A stretch of 64,000 nucleotides of DNA from Mixta tenebrionis (GTDB taxonomy: Bacteria; Pseudomonadota; Gammaproteobacteria; Enterobacterales; Enterobacteriaceae): positions 22,130-86,129 of the forward strand of contig NZ_VHQI01000014.1 in NCBI RefSeq assembly GCF_006517625.1. The letters run 5' to 3'. Both the position numbers and the translations under genes were made by a program. This document shows positions 27,423-37,321 of this stretch, in pieces. The stretch's first letter is position 1. Each line of letters begins with the position of its first letter. The notes beneath the pieces are model-generated. The model had not been told where the DNA came from. It saw only the letters and a list, made by a program, of their open reading frames with translations, and did no database searches.

Positions 27423-28559
27423 ATGACGGAACAAAAAGATTCCTCCGCCATGGTTGAAGAAACCAATTCCGCGGCAGAAACAAAAAAACCGCCTGTTCAA
27501 AAGCCCCCGCGTAAATCAGGCCAGACCGGCACCGCTCTCAGCGCGCTGGCGATTGTTATCGCTCTGGCGGTCGGCGCCGGGCTATGGGTTAATGCGCATC
27601 AACAGGCGCAGCAGCAGGCTCAGGCCAGTCAGGCGCTAAGCGAGCAGCTAACCGCACTACAACAGCAAAATGAACGCGAAAAAACGCAGCTGGAGCAGCG
27701 CCTCAGCGCGCAAATTAAAGAATTGCAAGCGGCGCAGCAGCAGCAGGACGCGCTGGCACGACAGCTGGACGAAATAAAAGAAAAAGTGGCCGCGATTTCC
27801 GGCAACGATGCGCGCACCTGGCTGCTGGCGCAGGCCGACTATCTGGTTAAGCTGGCGGGCCGTAAGCTATGGAGCGATCAGGACGTCACTACCGCGGCGG
27901 CGCTGTTGAAAAGCGCGGACGCCAGCCTCGCCGATATGAACGATCCCAGCCTGGTGCCGGTACGTCGGGCGCTAACGCAGGATATCAGCGCCCTTTCCGC
28001 CGTCAGTCAGGTGGACTATGACGGCATCATCCTGAAGCTCAACCAGCTCTCTAACGGCGTCGATAATCTGCGCCTGGCGGATAACGACAGCGACAGCGCG
28101 CCGATGGATGCCGACAGCAACGAGCTTACTTCATCGCTGCGCGAGTGGCGGCAGAACCTGGTGAAAAGCTGGCACAATTTTATGGATGATTTCATTACCA
28201 TCCGCCGCCGCGATAACACCGCAGAGCCGCTGCTGGCGCCGAATCAGGATGTCTACCTGCGGGAAAATATCCGCTCGCGCCTGCTGATCGCCGCACAAGC
28301 GGTACCGCGTCATCAGGATGAGATCTACCGTCAGTCGGTGGATACCGTCTCTACCTGGGTGCGCGCCTGGTTTGATACCAGCGACGCCAGCACAAAATCT
28401 TTCCTCGCGCAGCTTGATGATTTAAGCCAGCAGAGCATCTCTATGGAGATCCCGGAAGCGCTGGAAAGCCAGCCGCTGCTGGATAAGCTGATGCAGACGC
28501 GGGTGCGTAACCTGTTGGCGCAGCCGACAGAACCGGCGCAGCCGCAGCAGGGAGAGTAA
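27423..28559 (+). CDS. hemX: HemX, membrane-anchored protein of the hem operon
   Basis: The 378-residue protein has a cytoplasmic Pro/Lys-rich N-terminus, one membrane helix ([19 protein letters not shown], ~residues 38-56), a long Gln/Glu/Lys coiled coil (~60-125) and a periplasmic domain with [22 protein letters not shown]. It was formerly called a uroporphyrinogen-III methyltransferase, but it lacks SAM-methyltransferase motifs and its function is unsettled. The start MTEQKDSS at 27423 matches the E. coli N-terminus; an upstream in-frame ATG (27402) is 3 bases after hemD. Confidence 0.92.
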   Translation: MTEQKDSSAMVEETNSAAETKKPPVQKPPRKSGQTGTALSALAIVIALAVGAGLWVNAHQQAQQQAQASQALSEQLTALQQQNEREKTQLEQRLSAQIKELQAAQQQQDALARQLDEIKEKVAAISGNDARTWLLAQADYLVKLAGRKLWSDQDVTTAAALLKSADASLADMNDPSLVPVRRALTQDISALSAVSQVDYDGIILKLNQLSNGVDNLRLADNDSDSAPMDADSNELTSSLREWRQNLVKSWHNFMDDFITIRRRDNTAEPLLAPNQDVYLRENIRSRLLIAAQAVPRHQDEIYRQSVDTVSTWVRAWFDTSDASTKSFLAQLDDLSQQSISMEIPEALESQPLLDKLMQTRVRNLLAQPTEPAQPQQGE

Positions 28560-28561
28560 CC

Positions 28562-29752
28562 ATGCTAAAAGTCTTTGTGCTGTTTCTGCTGTTGATCGCC
28601 GGGATCGTTATCGGCCCGATGATCGCGGGCCATCAGGGCTATGTGCTGATCCAGACCGACAGCTGGAATATTGAAACCAGCGTTACCGGCCTGGTGATTA
28701 TTTTAATTGTAGCGCTGCTGGTGATCCTTGGCGTTGAGTGGCTGCTGCGCCGCCTGTTTCGTACCGGCGCCCGAACGCGCGGCTGGTTTGCCGGACGTAA
28801 GCGTAACCGCGCCCGGCGCCAGACGCATCAGGCGCTGGTGAAGCTGGCGGAAGGCGATTACCGGCAGGTAGAAAAACTGCTGTCGCGCAATGCCGATCAC
28901 GCTGAACAGCCGGTGGTTAACTATCTGCTGGCCGCCGAAGCCGCCCAGCAGCGCGGCGATGAAGCGCGCGCTAATCAGCATCTGGAACGCGCTTCCGAGC
29001 TGGCCCAGAACGATCCGATTCCGGTAGAGATTACCCGCGTGCGTATTCAGCTGGCGCGTAATGAAGATCACGCGGCCCGTCACGGCATCGATCGTTTGCT
29101 GGATGTCGCGCCGCGTCATCCTGAAGTGCTGCGTCTGGCAGAGCAGGCTTATGTTCGTACCGGCGCATGGAGCGCCCTGCTCGATATTCTGCCGGCAATG
29201 GAAAAAACCCAGGTCGCCAGTGAAGAACAGGTCAACGCGCTACGCCAGCAGGCCTGGCTTGGCCTGATGAATCAGGCGATGGCGGAACAGGGCAGCGATG
29301 GTCTGAAGCGCTGGTGGCAAAGCCAGAGCCGCAAAACGCGCCATGAGACTACGCTGCAGGTGGCGATGGCGGATCACCTGATCGCCTGCGACGATCATGA
29401 AACCGCCCAGCAGATCGTGCTGGACGGGCTGAAGCGTCACTACGATGAGCGTTTGATCCTGCTGATGCCGCGGCTGAAAAGCGGTAATCCGGAGCAGCTG
29501 GAAAAAGCCCTGCGCCAGCAGATTAAACAGCACGGCGCCACGCCGTTGCTGCACAGCACCCTGGGGCAGCTGCTGATGAAACACGGCGAATGGCAGCAGG
29601 CAAGCGATGCGTTCAGGGAGGCGCTTAAGCAGCGTCCTGACGGTTATGATTACGCCTGGCTCGCCGATACGCTGGATCGCCTGCATCACCCGGAAGAAGC
29701 GGCGCAAATGCGGCGCGAAGGCCTGCTGCTGACGTTACAGAATAATCGCTAA
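28562..29752 (+). CDS. hemY: HemY, TPR-containing inner membrane protein
   Basis: The 396-residue protein has two N-terminal membrane helices (VFVLFLLLIAGIVIGPMIAG and VTGLVIILIVALLVILGVEWLL) and TPR-like repeats (for example ALVKLAEGDYRQVEKLLSRNA and LGQLLMKHGEWQQASDAFREALK). Unlike Bacillus HemY, it is not protoporphyrinogen oxidase; its role in late haem metabolism is unclear. It is the last gene of hemCDXY, 2 bp after hemX, and is followed by a strong terminator. Confidence 0.94.
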   Translation: MLKVFVLFLLLIAGIVIGPMIAGHQGYVLIQTDSWNIETSVTGLVIILIVALLVILGVEWLLRRLFRTGARTRGWFAGRKRNRARRQTHQALVKLAEGDYRQVEKLLSRNADHAEQPVVNYLLAAEAAQQRGDEARANQHLERASELAQNDPIPVEITRVRIQLARNEDHAARHGIDRLLDVAPRHPEVLRLAEQAYVRTGAWSALLDILPAMEKTQVASEEQVNALRQQAWLGLMNQAMAEQGSDGLKRWWQSQSRKTRHETTLQVAMADHLIACDDHETAQQIVLDGLKRHYDERLILLMPRLKSGNPEQLEKALRQQIKQHGATPLLHSTLGQLLMKHGEWQQASDAFREALKQRPDGYDYAWLADTLDRLHHPEEAAQMRREGLLLTLQNNR

Positions 29753-29767
29753 GCTTAAGCGCAATGC

Positions 29768-29795
29768 AAAGCCGGGATCTTCCCGGCTTTTTTTT
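29768..29795 (+). terminator. hemCDXY terminator
   Basis: AAAGCCGGGA/TCCCGGCTTT stem with a 3-nt loop (TCT) followed by an uninterrupted T-run. Confidence 0.92.
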
Positions 29796-29814
29796 GACCC
29801 CTCTGAAAGCAGGC

Positions 29815-29842
29815 AAAAAAAAACCTGCCCACAAGGGCAGGT
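29815..29842 (-). terminator. GlmZ terminator
   Basis: An 8-bp stem with a TTGT loop on the minus strand is followed by nine T residues; it forms the 3' end of GlmZ. Confidence 0.92.
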
Positions 29843-30015
29843 ATAAAATCAGGTCGGTAAGACAACCGAATTGGTACCCGACTCAACGTAGTGTCCTGCT
29901 ACTCCAATAAAGCGAACGATATTGGCCGGTTGGACAACAGGTACCTGAATGGCTCTGCATCATTCCTGGGTTTATGAAGCCAGGGGCAAACATAAGGAGT
30001 GGAATGAGCATCTAC
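29815..30015 (-). ncRNA. glmZ: Small RNA GlmZ
   Basis: The minus strand begins GTAGATGCTCATTCC and continues with TTCATAAAC...GGAATGATGCAGAGCC and ACACTACGTTGAGT, closely matching E. coli GlmZ in sequence and in position downstream of hemY. Length is ~201 nt. GlmZ base-pairs with glmS mRNA to activate glucosamine-6-phosphate synthase and is controlled by RapZ/RNase E processing and the decoy GlmY. It ends in a stem ACCTGCCC/GGGCAGGT and a T-run. It is read toward hemY, so the two terminators face each other. Confidence 0.93.
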
Positions 30016-30019
30016 AGGC

Positions 30020-30042
30020 ATATTATTGCATAAGCCGTGCCA
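30020..30042 (-). promoter_or_regulatory. Overlapping sigma54 and sigma70 promoter of glmZ
   Basis: TGGCACGGCTTATGC on the minus strand (30042-30028) has the -24 GG and -12 GC at the right 12-bp spacing and ends 12 nt before the GlmZ 5' end. A TAATAT at 30025-20 fits a sigma70 -10. Overlapping or sigma54-type control of glmY/glmZ is known in Enterobacterales. Confidence 0.8.
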
Positions 30043-30129
30043 AAACCGAACTTATCTGAAAATATTTTTCTATATGACTGAATATAAACAGTAAATTTTA
30101 AAAAACACCCATTTTTAACTTTCAGGACT

Positions 30130-30147
30130 TGTCGCAGAGAAGCAACA
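30130..30147. promoter_or_regulatory. GlrR-type site 1 (imperfect)
   Basis: TGTC-N10-AACA, one mismatch from the TGTC-N10-GACA site of the sigma54 activator GlrR (QseF), ~115-130 bp upstream of the GlmZ start. Confidence 0.6.
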
Positions 30148-30162
30148 ACTATAAACCTGCGA

Positions 30163-30180
30163 TGTCTCCGTTAAGAGACA
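30163..30180. promoter_or_regulatory. GlrR-type site 2
   Basis: TGTCTCCGTTAAGAGACA is a perfect TGTC-N10-GACA, ~150 bp upstream of the GlmZ start. Confidence 0.78.
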
Positions 30181-30210
30181 AAAAGCGCCCTTGCGTAAAA
30201 AAATGTTATT

Positions 30211-30223
30211 TATCAAAATATTA
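30211..30223. promoter_or_regulatory. IHF site between GlrR sites
   Basis: TATCAAAATATTA matches WATCAA-N4-TTR exactly; IHF assists GlrR-sigma54 activation in related species. Confidence 0.5.
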
Positions 30224-30225
30224 AA

Positions 30226-30243
30226 TGTCTTCACTTTGCGACA
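30226..30243. promoter_or_regulatory. GlrR-type site 3
   Basis: TGTCTTCACTTTGCGACA is a perfect TGTC-N10-GACA, ~210-230 bp upstream of the GlmZ start. Three such sites match the layout described for GlrR-controlled sRNA genes. Confidence 0.78.
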
Positions 30244-30390
30244 AAGCCACGAATATTTCCCTGCCGTTTTTAATCCTCTTCTCCAGCGGGCGGCTTATCA
30301 GAGGCGCGAATCGGCAAAAAGCGGAGCCTGAGGCTGCGATAAAAAAATGAGACGCTAAAGGCGGCAGAAGTTATGGAAGACGAAAGAAAG

Positions 30391-30414
30391 AAGCAGAAGC
30401 AGAAGCAGAAGCAG
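30391..30414. repeat. Four tandem copies of AAGCAG
   Basis: A perfect 6-bp microsatellite (4 units) lies in a purine-rich stretch just beyond the tRNA operon terminator. No gene supports it; it may have arisen by slippage. Confidence 0.7.
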
Positions 30415-30426
30415 AACGATAAAAAC

Positions 30427-30450
30427 AAAAAAACCTGCGTTATGCAGGTT
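30427..30450 (-). terminator. Terminator of the Arg-His-Leu-Pro tRNA operon
   Basis: AACCTGC/GCAGGTT stem with a 5-nt loop and a T-run on the minus strand, directly after tRNA-Pro. Confidence 0.88.
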
Positions 30451-30457
30451 AATAAGA

Positions 30458-30534
30458 TGGTCGGCGAGAGAGGATTCGAACCTCCGACCCACTGGTCCCA
30501 AACCAGTTGCGCTACCAAGCTGCGCTACTCGCCG
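30458..30534 (-). tRNA. proM: tRNA-Pro (anticodon TGG)
   Basis: A 77-nt cloverleaf beginning CGGCGAGTAGCGCAGC and ending GCCGACCA, with anticodon loop TTTGGGA and TTCGAATCC in the T arm. CCA is encoded. Last tRNA of the four-gene operon. Confidence 0.97.
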
Positions 30535-30566
30535 ACGTATACTCTTACTCTTTACTTACTCTTGCC

Positions 30567-30653
30567 TGGTGCGAAGAGAGGGACTTGAACCCTCACGTCC
30601 GTTAAGACACTAACACCTGAAGCTAGCGCGTCTACCAATTCCGCCACCTTCGC
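30567..30653 (-). tRNA. leuT: tRNA-Leu (anticodon CAG)
   Basis: An 87-nt class II tRNA beginning GCGAAGGTGGCGGAATTGG, with anticodon CAG in the loop of GCTTCAGGTGT, a long variable arm (TGTCTTAACGGACG) and encoded CCA. Confidence 0.96.
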
Positions 30654-30669
30654 ATGTTCCAGCAAAAGT

Positions 30670-30746
30670 TGGGGTGGCTAATGGGACTCGAACCCACGAC
30701 AACTGGAATCACAATCCAGGGCTCTACCAACTGAGCTATAGCCACC
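30670..30746 (-). tRNA. hisR: tRNA-His (anticodon GTG)
   Basis: A 77-nt tRNA beginning GGTGGCTATAGCTCAG with the extra G(-1) typical of tRNA-His, anticodon GTG in GGATTGTGATTCC, and encoded CCA. Confidence 0.97.
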
Positions 30747-30805
30747 ATTACTTCTTACTACTAACGCGGTAAATGTTACCACCGCAGCTCTTGCGCCCGG
30801 TTTAA

Positions 30806-30882
<77 letters not shown>

Positions 30883-30903
30883 GTAGCGCCGTTGCGGATG
30901 GGG

Positions 30904-30932
30904 ATACTACGGATTTGCGCCTGAGCTGTCCA
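30904..30932 (-). promoter_or_regulatory. tRNA operon promoter
   Basis: TGGACA (30932-30927), a 17-bp spacer and TAGTAT (30909-30904) on the minus strand are followed by a GC-rich discriminator (CCCCATCCGC), typical of stringently controlled stable-RNA promoters. An A/T palindrome (CTTTTTTAAGAAAAAAG) just upstream could act as an UP-like element. Confidence 0.75.
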
Positions 30933-31060
30933 GTGCTTTTTTAAGAAAAAAGTGCGTTTGATTAGGCTTTGTGCATTCCGTCTAAACAAACGCCGCCGTC
31001 ACGCGTCAGATGGATAAAAATAGCGCGGGCGGCCGGTTAAACGCCATCCGCCGCGCGCAA

Positions 31061-31807
31061 TTACAGCTGCCCGCGGTAATAGTAACCGAGGAATTTCAGC
31101 AGCCGCAGCTGACGAGGCAGACGCCCTGGCTGGCTAAGCAGCCGATAGAGCCACTCCAGGCCCAGCCGCTGCCAGGCAGCCGGCGCGCGTTTGACGTGGC
31201 CGGTAAACACGTCGTAGGTGCCGCCTACCCCCATATACAGCGCCTGTGGGCACACCGCTTTACATGCCTGCATCAGCAGCTCCTGCTTCGGCGATCCCAT
31301 CGCCACCGTGACGATCTTCGCTCCGCTTGCCGCCACGCGCTGAAACAGCGCGTCACGCTCGCTATCGTTAAAATAGCCATGCTGGGTGCCAACAATATTA
31401 ACCTGCCACTGACGCCGCAGCTTCTCTACCGTCTCTTCCATCACCTGCGGCTTACCGCCGATCAGGAACACCGGTATACCCAGCTTTCCGGCGCGCGCCA
31501 TCAGCGCTTCCCATAAATCGGCGCCCGCAATACGCGCTACCTGCGCCTGCGGATACTTTTTACGGATAGCGCGCACGATGCTAATGCCGTCAGAATATTT
31601 AAACTCCGCCGCATCGATCAGCTGGCGCAGCGCGGGATTATTTTCATAGGTCAGCACTTTTTCCGCATTGATAGCGACCAGCGTACCGCTGCGTACCTCC
31701 CCATCCGGGCAAAGGTAGTCAAGACAGGCGGACATATCGGTAAAGCCCTGCAGCGTAATGCCGCGAATCACATATTGGGGCAGATTTGGCATAGCGTTTA
31801 TTTTCAT
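31061..31807 (-). CDS. wecG: UDP-ManNAcA transferase (ECA lipid II synthase)
   Basis: WecG (RffM), 248 residues, adds N-acetylmannosaminuronic acid to lipid I of ECA at the cytoplasmic face of the inner membrane. WecG/TagA/CpsF-family signatures are [19 protein letters not shown]-like [30 protein letters not shown] and [19 protein letters not shown]. It is the last gene of the ECA cluster, 6 bp after wzyE. Confidence 0.95.
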   Translation of the reverse strand: MKINAMPNLPQYVIRGITLQGFTDMSACLDYLCPDGEVRSGTLVAINAEKVLTYENNPALRQLIDAAEFKYSDGISIVRAIRKKYPQAQVARIAGADLWEALMARAGKLGIPVFLIGGKPQVMEETVEKLRRQWQVNIVGTQHGYFNDSERDALFQRVAASGAKIVTVAMGSPKQELLMQACKAVCPQALYMGVGGTYDVFTGHVKRAPAAWQRLGLEWLYRLLSQPGRLPRQLRLLKFLGYYYRGQL

Positions 31808-31813
31808 CTTCCA

Positions 31814-33175
31814 TTACTCCGGCGACGCTGGCAGCGCCTCAGAGGCCAGCGCACCGCGCTGACGCGGGCGGATTAAACCGGCGCTATCCAGCAGCCAGAA
31901 AAGTAGTTTAGCGATAACGACGCAAGCGGCAAAAACCAGGCAGAAAAAGACCACGCGGCTGACGAAGGCGTCCAGCCCTTCACGCGCCAGCACGATGATG
32001 TTAAACACCGCGCCGAAGCAGAAGCTCTGCATAATGGCCGACTTATAGCGGTTCGGATGCTGTCGGCCCCGCTCATACAGCCAGTCGAACCATTTAATAA
32101 TCAGCCCCACCGCTATCGCGCCCACCGGGATAAAAGCCGCGCCGCCCATTACCACCAGCGATCCCAGCAGCGTAGGCGATATCGCCAGGCCGGAATGATT
32201 ATTCAGGACTTCCCAGGTAAAGTAGTTGGCGCTGTTCAACACCATTGACGGGCGCTCCGGCCACAGCCAGCCGGGGATAAAGACGTAAAAGTCACGCACA
32301 ATCGGCGCCAGCCCCTGGAAATGGATGTTGTCATAGTTTTGCAGCAGCAGCGCCAGATTTTCCCACGGCGAGAAGGTATCGCGCGTCAGATAAAGAAAGG
32401 TGTACAGCGCCTGCTCGCCGCTTACGTCAAGGTTATAGCGCCGCAGCGCCAGCCAGAACATGCCGACAATGCCGAATACCCCGGCGGCGGCCAGCATCCA
32501 CAGCGTAATCCAGCCGCGAATAATGCCGATAAACAGAAACAGCGAGAAAGCGATAATAATGTTGGCGCGGGTGCCGCCGACGATGGCATAGGTCAACAGA
32601 CCGAAGGCGACGGTGCTGGCCAGGAAGAACAGCCACGCTTTACGCCCCGGCTGCAGAAAGTAAACCACCAGCATCGCCGGAATAAAGAAATAGAAGAATC
32701 GCTTCAACGCCACGCCGGAAACCTCGCTGGAAAAAATTTCGCTGTAGGCGTGCAGGCGAAACAGCAGAAAACCGTTGCGCATAAAAAAGATGGCCACCGT
32801 CGCCAGCGCCAGCAGCGCCAGAATCCCCCAGATCAGATGCGCCTCTACGCGGTTTATGCTAAACAGGCTGCGCTCCTGGCTATTCCGGCGCGCGCGCAGG
32901 CGCGTTTTGTAGCTGACATAATAGATCGCGTAAAAGCTGGCGGCGGCCAGCTGCGCCTGTAGCAAATACGCAGGCGGCACCACCGCGACATCGAAGCGAA
33001 ATACCAGCAGGCAGGTGAGCGGAAAGCCAAAATAGAAGGTCAGCAAAAACAGCAGCGAGAAAAAAACGTTGAAGTTAAAGCGTACCCGACGGAACTCGCG
33101 CCACGTCAGCGTCAGGATAAAGGCCAGCGAAATCAGCCACACCAGCAGCAGGCCGCCGAACTCGGTCAGGCTCAT
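31814..33175 (-). CDS. wzyE: ECA polysaccharide polymerase
   Basis: WzyE (453 residues) is a polytopic inner-membrane protein with ~11 hydrophobic segments, which polymerises ECA trisaccharide units in the periplasm under chain-length control by WzzE. The large periplasmic loop ([30 protein letters not shown]...[39 protein letters not shown]) is the conserved family region. It overlaps wecF by 4 bp. Confidence 0.95.
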   Translation of the reverse strand: MSLTEFGGLLLVWLISLAFILTLTWREFRRVRFNFNVFFSLLFLLTFYFGFPLTCLLVFRFDVAVVPPAYLLQAQLAAASFYAIYYVSYKTRLRARRNSQERSLFSINRVEAHLIWGILALLALATVAIFFMRNGFLLFRLHAYSEIFSSEVSGVALKRFFYFFIPAMLVVYFLQPGRKAWLFFLASTVAFGLLTYAIVGGTRANIIIAFSLFLFIGIIRGWITLWMLAAAGVFGIVGMFWLALRRYNLDVSGEQALYTFLYLTRDTFSPWENLALLLQNYDNIHFQGLAPIVRDFYVFIPGWLWPERPSMVLNSANYFTWEVLNNHSGLAISPTLLGSLVVMGGAAFIPVGAIAVGLIIKWFDWLYERGRQHPNRYKSAIMQSFCFGAVFNIIVLAREGLDAFVSRVVFFCLVFAACVVIAKLLFWLLDSAGLIRPRQRGALASEALPASPE

Positions 33176-34245
33176 GCCGTTTCTCCTTCTGCCAGCGTCA
33201 GCGCCTGACGCCAGCCGCTGATAAAGGCGGGATCGAAAAAGGCGATGCTGCTTTTATCGATACCCGTCAGCTGCTGACGCGCCTGCGCGACAACCTGCTG
33301 ATTCAGCGCGTCGGTAGCAAACAGCACCGGCAGCTGCTGCTCAACCATATCCTGCCAGAAGGGATTTTTGCGATTCAGCACCACCGGCACATTGGCCTGT
33401 ATCAGCAAACAGAGCGTACCAATACCCTGCTGCCGTTCAAAAACAAAGTAGCCGAGATCGCAGTCGGCGATAAGCTGGAGGTAATCGTCAAAGGCCAGGT
33501 TATCCGTCAGCAGCTCAACCTGACCGGCGGTAAACAGCGACTGCGCGGCGGCGCGCACCTGGCTGATATAGTCCTGATTATGCGCCGGGTAGCCCATAGG
33601 TACGATAATCCGCACCTCTTCGCCAAACTGCCGGCGTATCGCCTGCAGCGCCGGGATATGACGGTTGCTGGCATCGCCGGAATTGCCCAGCAACAGGGTA
33701 AAAACCCGATCCTGTCGCTGCCGTGCCGGCATCTTCTGGTGCATGCGCGTCGGGAAATAGAGCAGCGAGGCGGGCACGCGACGGTGGCGCTGCTGATAAT
33801 GGCTGATATCGCCGCGCGTGGCGAACAGATGCGCCACTTTTCCCTGCGCCAGCCGGCGCAGCAGATAAAACAGGCGAAATTTAAGGCGCCGCGACTCTTC
33901 ATAGAGATCGGCGCCCCAGACGTGCCAGTAAACCTGACGGCGACGCAGCCCGCCGCTCAACAGCGCCAGCCAGAGCCAGGGATTAAACTGGCCGTGGAGA
34001 AAAAAACGCGTCTGACGATCGCGCGCCAGCTTCAGCACCGCCTGCGCCAGCGCTTTTTTACCGGCAAAAACCTCGATTTGTAACCCCGGATAGCGGCTTT
34101 GCAGCGCGGCCTCGCGGCTTACGACCATAAACCGGCGCGGTGTGCGCGTGGGCTGCGCCTCGTGCAGCGCCTCGTTAAAAAAGCGCAGCACCGTGTGATT
34201 GTGATGCGGGATGTCTGAGCCCAGTACATGAATCAATGTCGTCAT
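33172..34245 (-). CDS. wecF: Fuc4NAc (lipid III) transferase
   Basis: WecF (RffT) transfers 4-acetamido-4,6-dideoxygalactose to lipid II, completing the ECA repeat. It has the family N-terminus [50 protein letters not shown] and [26 protein letters not shown]. Start MTTLIHV at 34245 overlaps the wzxE stop by 4 bp (ATGA); an ATG 12 bases upstream is less like the family. It gives 357 residues. Confidence 0.94.
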   Translation of the reverse strand: MTTLIHVLGSDIPHHNHTVLRFFNEALHEAQPTRTPRRFMVVSREAALQSRYPGLQIEVFAGKKALAQAVLKLARDRQTRFFLHGQFNPWLWLALLSGGLRRRQVYWHVWGADLYEESRRLKFRLFYLLRRLAQGKVAHLFATRGDISHYQQRHRRVPASLLYFPTRMHQKMPARQRQDRVFTLLLGNSGDASNRHIPALQAIRRQFGEEVRIIVPMGYPAHNQDYISQVRAAAQSLFTAGQVELLTDNLAFDDYLQLIADCDLGYFVFERQQGIGTLCLLIQANVPVVLNRKNPFWQDMVEQQLPVLFATDALNQQVVAQARQQLTGIDKSSIAFFDPAFISGWRQALTLAEGETA

Positions 34246-35492
34246 ACTCTTCGGCAATAAATCAAAAAGGCAAACAAACAGAGCGCAAAATAGACAATAT
34301 AGGTCGCCATATAGGCCTGCGCCGCCCCGGCGGCGCCGGAAAGCGGGATCAGCCAGCGAGAAAAAGCGGTCAGTAAAATAAACTGGCTAAGCTCGGCGGC
34401 AATATAAAAACGCAGCGAGGCTTTCGCAATCACCAGATAGCCGAAAACGTAAGCGCCCACCTTCAGCACATCGCCAGTCAGCTGCCAGACAAACAGATCG
34501 CGCATGCCGTGAAATTCACTGGAAAACAGTAGCCAGATCGCCACATCGCGCAGCAGCCAGACGCAGAAGCCTACGCCAGCCACCAGCGGCAGCACAAAGC
34601 GCAGCGTGCGCAGAATTTCCCGCGTAATATCCGCTTTGCTTTCCAGTCTTGAGAGCGTCGGCAGCAGCCAGACGCTAAAGGTGGCGGTAATAAATTGCAG
34701 CCAGGCGTCGGAAATCGTCGTCACGCCCTGCCACAGGCCGACATCCTGCCAGCTGTAACGCGCCGCCAGCAGATTACGCATCATCATCCAGGCAATCGGC
34801 AGCGTGGCGGAGGTAATAAGCGCCATCAGGGTAAATTTCGCCAGCTGGCGAGCGAGATCGCTATGCCAGCGCGGCAGCAGCGCGCGCAGCGGCAGGCGAT
34901 CGCGCCGGATCAGCAGCAGCATCGCCGGAAACACGATCAGCGCAGGCACCACCGCCAGGCCAACCAGCGCGCCGCGATAGCCTCCCAGCCAGTAGCAAAT
35001 CACATAGCCGATCACGCCAATTACGCTGCCCGCCATCAGCGATAGCGCATTGCCCATCGCATCGCGGAAACCTTTCATAATCGCCAGCGCCAGGTTCGCC
35101 CAGGCGATGCCCAGCTGTAAAAACGCGACGATACGAATAATTTGCTGGTAGCCGTCGTGACCAAACAGCGCCTGGCTGATCGGCCCGGCGGCCAGCAGAA
35201 AGACCAGCGCCAGCAGCAGAGAGAACCCCAGCACCATCGCCGAGGCGGTGCCGGTAACCCTGGCCAGCTGCTGCGGCTGCTGTTGATACTGCGCCACATA
35301 TTTAGTGACGCCGTTAAAGATGCCGGCGCCGGCCAGCACGCCCAGTACGGTAATCAACTGACGAAAATTCCCCGCCTGGCCGACGCCCGCCGGGCCGAAG
35401 CTTACCGCCAGCAGCTTCACCACCAGCAAACCGGCGGCGATTTTTACCAGCGTGGACGCGGCGGTCCACACTGAGGCTTTAGCAAGTGACAT
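34242..35492 (-). CDS. wzxE: ECA lipid III flippase
   Basis: WzxE (416 residues, ~12 membrane segments, MOP superfamily) moves ECA lipid III across the inner membrane. Features are [28 protein letters not shown] at the N-terminus and [35 protein letters not shown]. It is followed by wecF with a 4-bp overlap and preceded by wecE by 1 base. Confidence 0.95.
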   Translation of the reverse strand: MSLAKASVWTAASTLVKIAAGLLVVKLLAVSFGPAGVGQAGNFRQLITVLGVLAGAGIFNGVTKYVAQYQQQPQQLARVTGTASAMVLGFSLLLALVFLLAAGPISQALFGHDGYQQIIRIVAFLQLGIAWANLALAIMKGFRDAMGNALSLMAGSVIGVIGYVICYWLGGYRGALVGLAVVPALIVFPAMLLLIRRDRLPLRALLPRWHSDLARQLAKFTLMALITSATLPIAWMMMRNLLAARYSWQDVGLWQGVTTISDAWLQFITATFSVWLLPTLSRLESKADITREILRTLRFVLPLVAGVGFCVWLLRDVAIWLLFSSEFHGMRDLFVWQLTGDVLKVGAYVFGYLVIAKASLRFYIAAELSQFILLTAFSRWLIPLSGAAGAAQAYMATYIVYFALCLFAFLIYCRRV

Positions 35493-35493
35493 A

Positions 35494-36624
35494 TCAGGCG
35501 AAGAAGCTCAGCAGAGAATTAATCACCGTGCTCTGGTTATTCTCCGACAGATTGTAAAACAGCGGCAGGCGCAGCAGGCGTTCGCTCTCGGCGGTGGTGT
35601 AACGATCCTCGCCGTCAAAGCGGCCAAAGCGTTCTCCGGCAGGCGAGCTGTGCAGCGGAATATAGTGGAATACCGCCAGGATCTCCGCTTCTTTCAGCCA
35701 TTCGATAAGCGCCGCGCGATCTTCGCCATCGCGCAGCTTGATGTAGAACATATGGGCGTTGTGCTGACAGTGCGGCGGCAGTGCGGGCAGCGATATGCGC
35801 CCGCTGGCGGCGATCGGCTGCAGCGCCTCATAATAGCGCTGCCAGAGCGCCAGACGCTGCTGATTCACGCGCGTGGCCGCCTCCAGCTGCGCCCAGAGGT
35901 AAGCCGCCTGCAAATCGGACATCAGGTAGCTGGAGCCGATATCGCGCCAGGTATACTTATCCACCTGCCCGCGAAAGAACTGGCTGCGGTTGGTGCCTTT
36001 TTCACGGATGATCTCAGCTCTTTCCGCCAGCGCTTCATCATTGATTAAGGTCGCGCCGCCTTCGCCGCCCGCGGTGTAATTTTTGGTTTCGTGAAAGCTA
36101 AAACAGCCGATATGACCAATGCTGCCCAGCGCCCGCCCCTTCCAGGTTGACATCACGCCCTGCGCCGCATCCTCAATAACATACAGCTGATGCTTCTTCG
36201 CCAGCGCCATGATGACATCCATTTCGCAGGGTACGCCCGCATAGTGAACCGGCACGATCGCCCGTGTTTTATCGGTAATCGCCGCTTCGATGCGCGTTTC
36301 GTCGATATTCATCGTATCCGGACGCACGTCAACAAAGACGATTTTGGCGCCGCGCAGCACAAAAGCGTTGGCGGTAGAGACAAAGGTATAGCTCGGCATG
36401 ATGACTTCATCGCCGGGCTGGATATCGATCAGCAGCGCGGCCATTTCCAGCGAGGCGGTACAGGAGGGCGTCAGCAGCACTTTTTTACTGCCGAAACGCT
36501 GTTCCATCCACTGCTGGCAGCGGCGCGTAAAGCCCCCGTCGCCGCACAGCTTGCCGCTTTCCATCGCAGACTGCATATATTCAAGTTCGGTTCCCACCAC
36601 CGGTGGCGCATTAAATGGAATCAT
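35494..36624 (-). CDS. wecE: dTDP-4-keto-6-deoxyglucose transaminase
   Basis: WecE (RffA), 376 residues as in E. coli, is a PLP-dependent aminotransferase making dTDP-Fuc4N for ECA. The PLP lysine is in FHETKNYTAGGEGG; other blocks are LLTPSCTASLEMAALL and GDEVIMPSYTFVSTANAFVLRGA. The frame is open to 36669, but MIPFNAPPVVGTELEYM at 36624 is the family start. Confidence 0.96.
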   Translation of the reverse strand: MIPFNAPPVVGTELEYMQSAMESGKLCGDGGFTRRCQQWMEQRFGSKKVLLTPSCTASLEMAALLIDIQPGDEVIMPSYTFVSTANAFVLRGAKIVFVDVRPDTMNIDETRIEAAITDKTRAIVPVHYAGVPCEMDVIMALAKKHQLYVIEDAAQGVMSTWKGRALGSIGHIGCFSFHETKNYTAGGEGGATLINDEALAERAEIIREKGTNRSQFFRGQVDKYTWRDIGSSYLMSDLQAAYLWAQLEAATRVNQQRLALWQRYYEALQPIAASGRISLPALPPHCQHNAHMFYIKLRDGEDRAALIEWLKEAEILAVFHYIPLHSSPAGERFGRFDGEDRYTTAESERLLRLPLFYNLSENNQSTVINSLLSFFA

Positions 36625-36628
36625 GACG

Positions 36629-37321
36629 TTACCTGTATAGCCAATAAGCGGTGCTGTCGATAACGGCACCGCAACGAAGATAAAGCCGCATGGCGGCCAG
36701 ATTGCCGAGCTGGGTTGCCACGCGCAGCCTGCTCAAACGTCGTGCGCGGCACCAGTCCGTCGCCGCCAGCATCAGCCGCGTGCCGACGCCCTGTCCCTGC
36801 GCAGCGGGCAGCGTCGCCAGCAGGCCAATACGCGCTTCATCGGCGCCGGTCTCACGCAGCGAGACAAAACCCTGTAGCCCGCCCTGCTCATCGTGCGCAA
36901 GCAGGCACTGATTATCGAAGGCGCCCCGTACCGCGTTCTCAATCCACTGGGCATAAAAGCGCGCGCTGTCATGCGGCAAATACCAGGGCGTGCGAAAGCG
37001 ACTATGAACAAACGCCGCGCCTGCCGCGCTGCGCAGCGCTTCGATATGCTCCGGGCGCGCGATGCGAATGCCGGTTTGCCTTGCCGCCGCCGTCACCGCC
37101 AGCTGCAAATCCACCTCGCCCTCCACAAGGCGAAAACCCAGCCGCTGTAGCGCGTCCAGCCGCGCCGTCTGGCGACTATCTACCTTCGCCTGCACCAGAT
37201 CGAAAGCGTCCAGCTGCTGCGCATCGAGCGTGGCGGCATCATCCCACACCAGCTGCGCGCTGCTGCGCTGGAAAAACCGGTTTTCCCAGTCGAGGGGCTT
37301 AATACTGGCGTGGACGGGCAT
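36629..37321 (-). CDS. wecD: dTDP-fucosamine acetyltransferase
   Basis: WecD (RffC), 230 residues, N-acetylates dTDP-Fuc4N. The C-terminal GNAT domain has the acetyl-CoA loop [14 protein letters not shown] and ends [14 protein letters not shown]. The variable N-terminus begins [17 protein letters not shown] at 37321, matching E. coli; this start lies inside the 3' end of rffH (23-bp overlap). The extra upstream 25 residues of the open frame are arginine/cysteine-rich and not family-like. Confidence 0.93.
   Translation of the reverse strand: MPVHASIKPLDWENRFFQRSSAQLVWDDAATLDAQQLDAFDLVQAKVDSRQTARLDALQRLGFRLVEGEVDLQLAVTAAARQTGIRIARPEHIEALRSAAGAAFVHSRFRTPWYLPHDSARFYAQWIENAVRGAFDNQCLLAHDEQGGLQGFVSLRETGADEARIGLLATLPAAQGQGVGTRLMLAATDWCRARRLSRLRVATQLGNLAAMRLYLRCGAVIDSTAYWLYR

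Noticed and set aside
30391..30414. CRISPR-like repeat
   Set aside because: The unit is only 6 bp with no spacers; no CRISPR array or cas gene was seen in the window.
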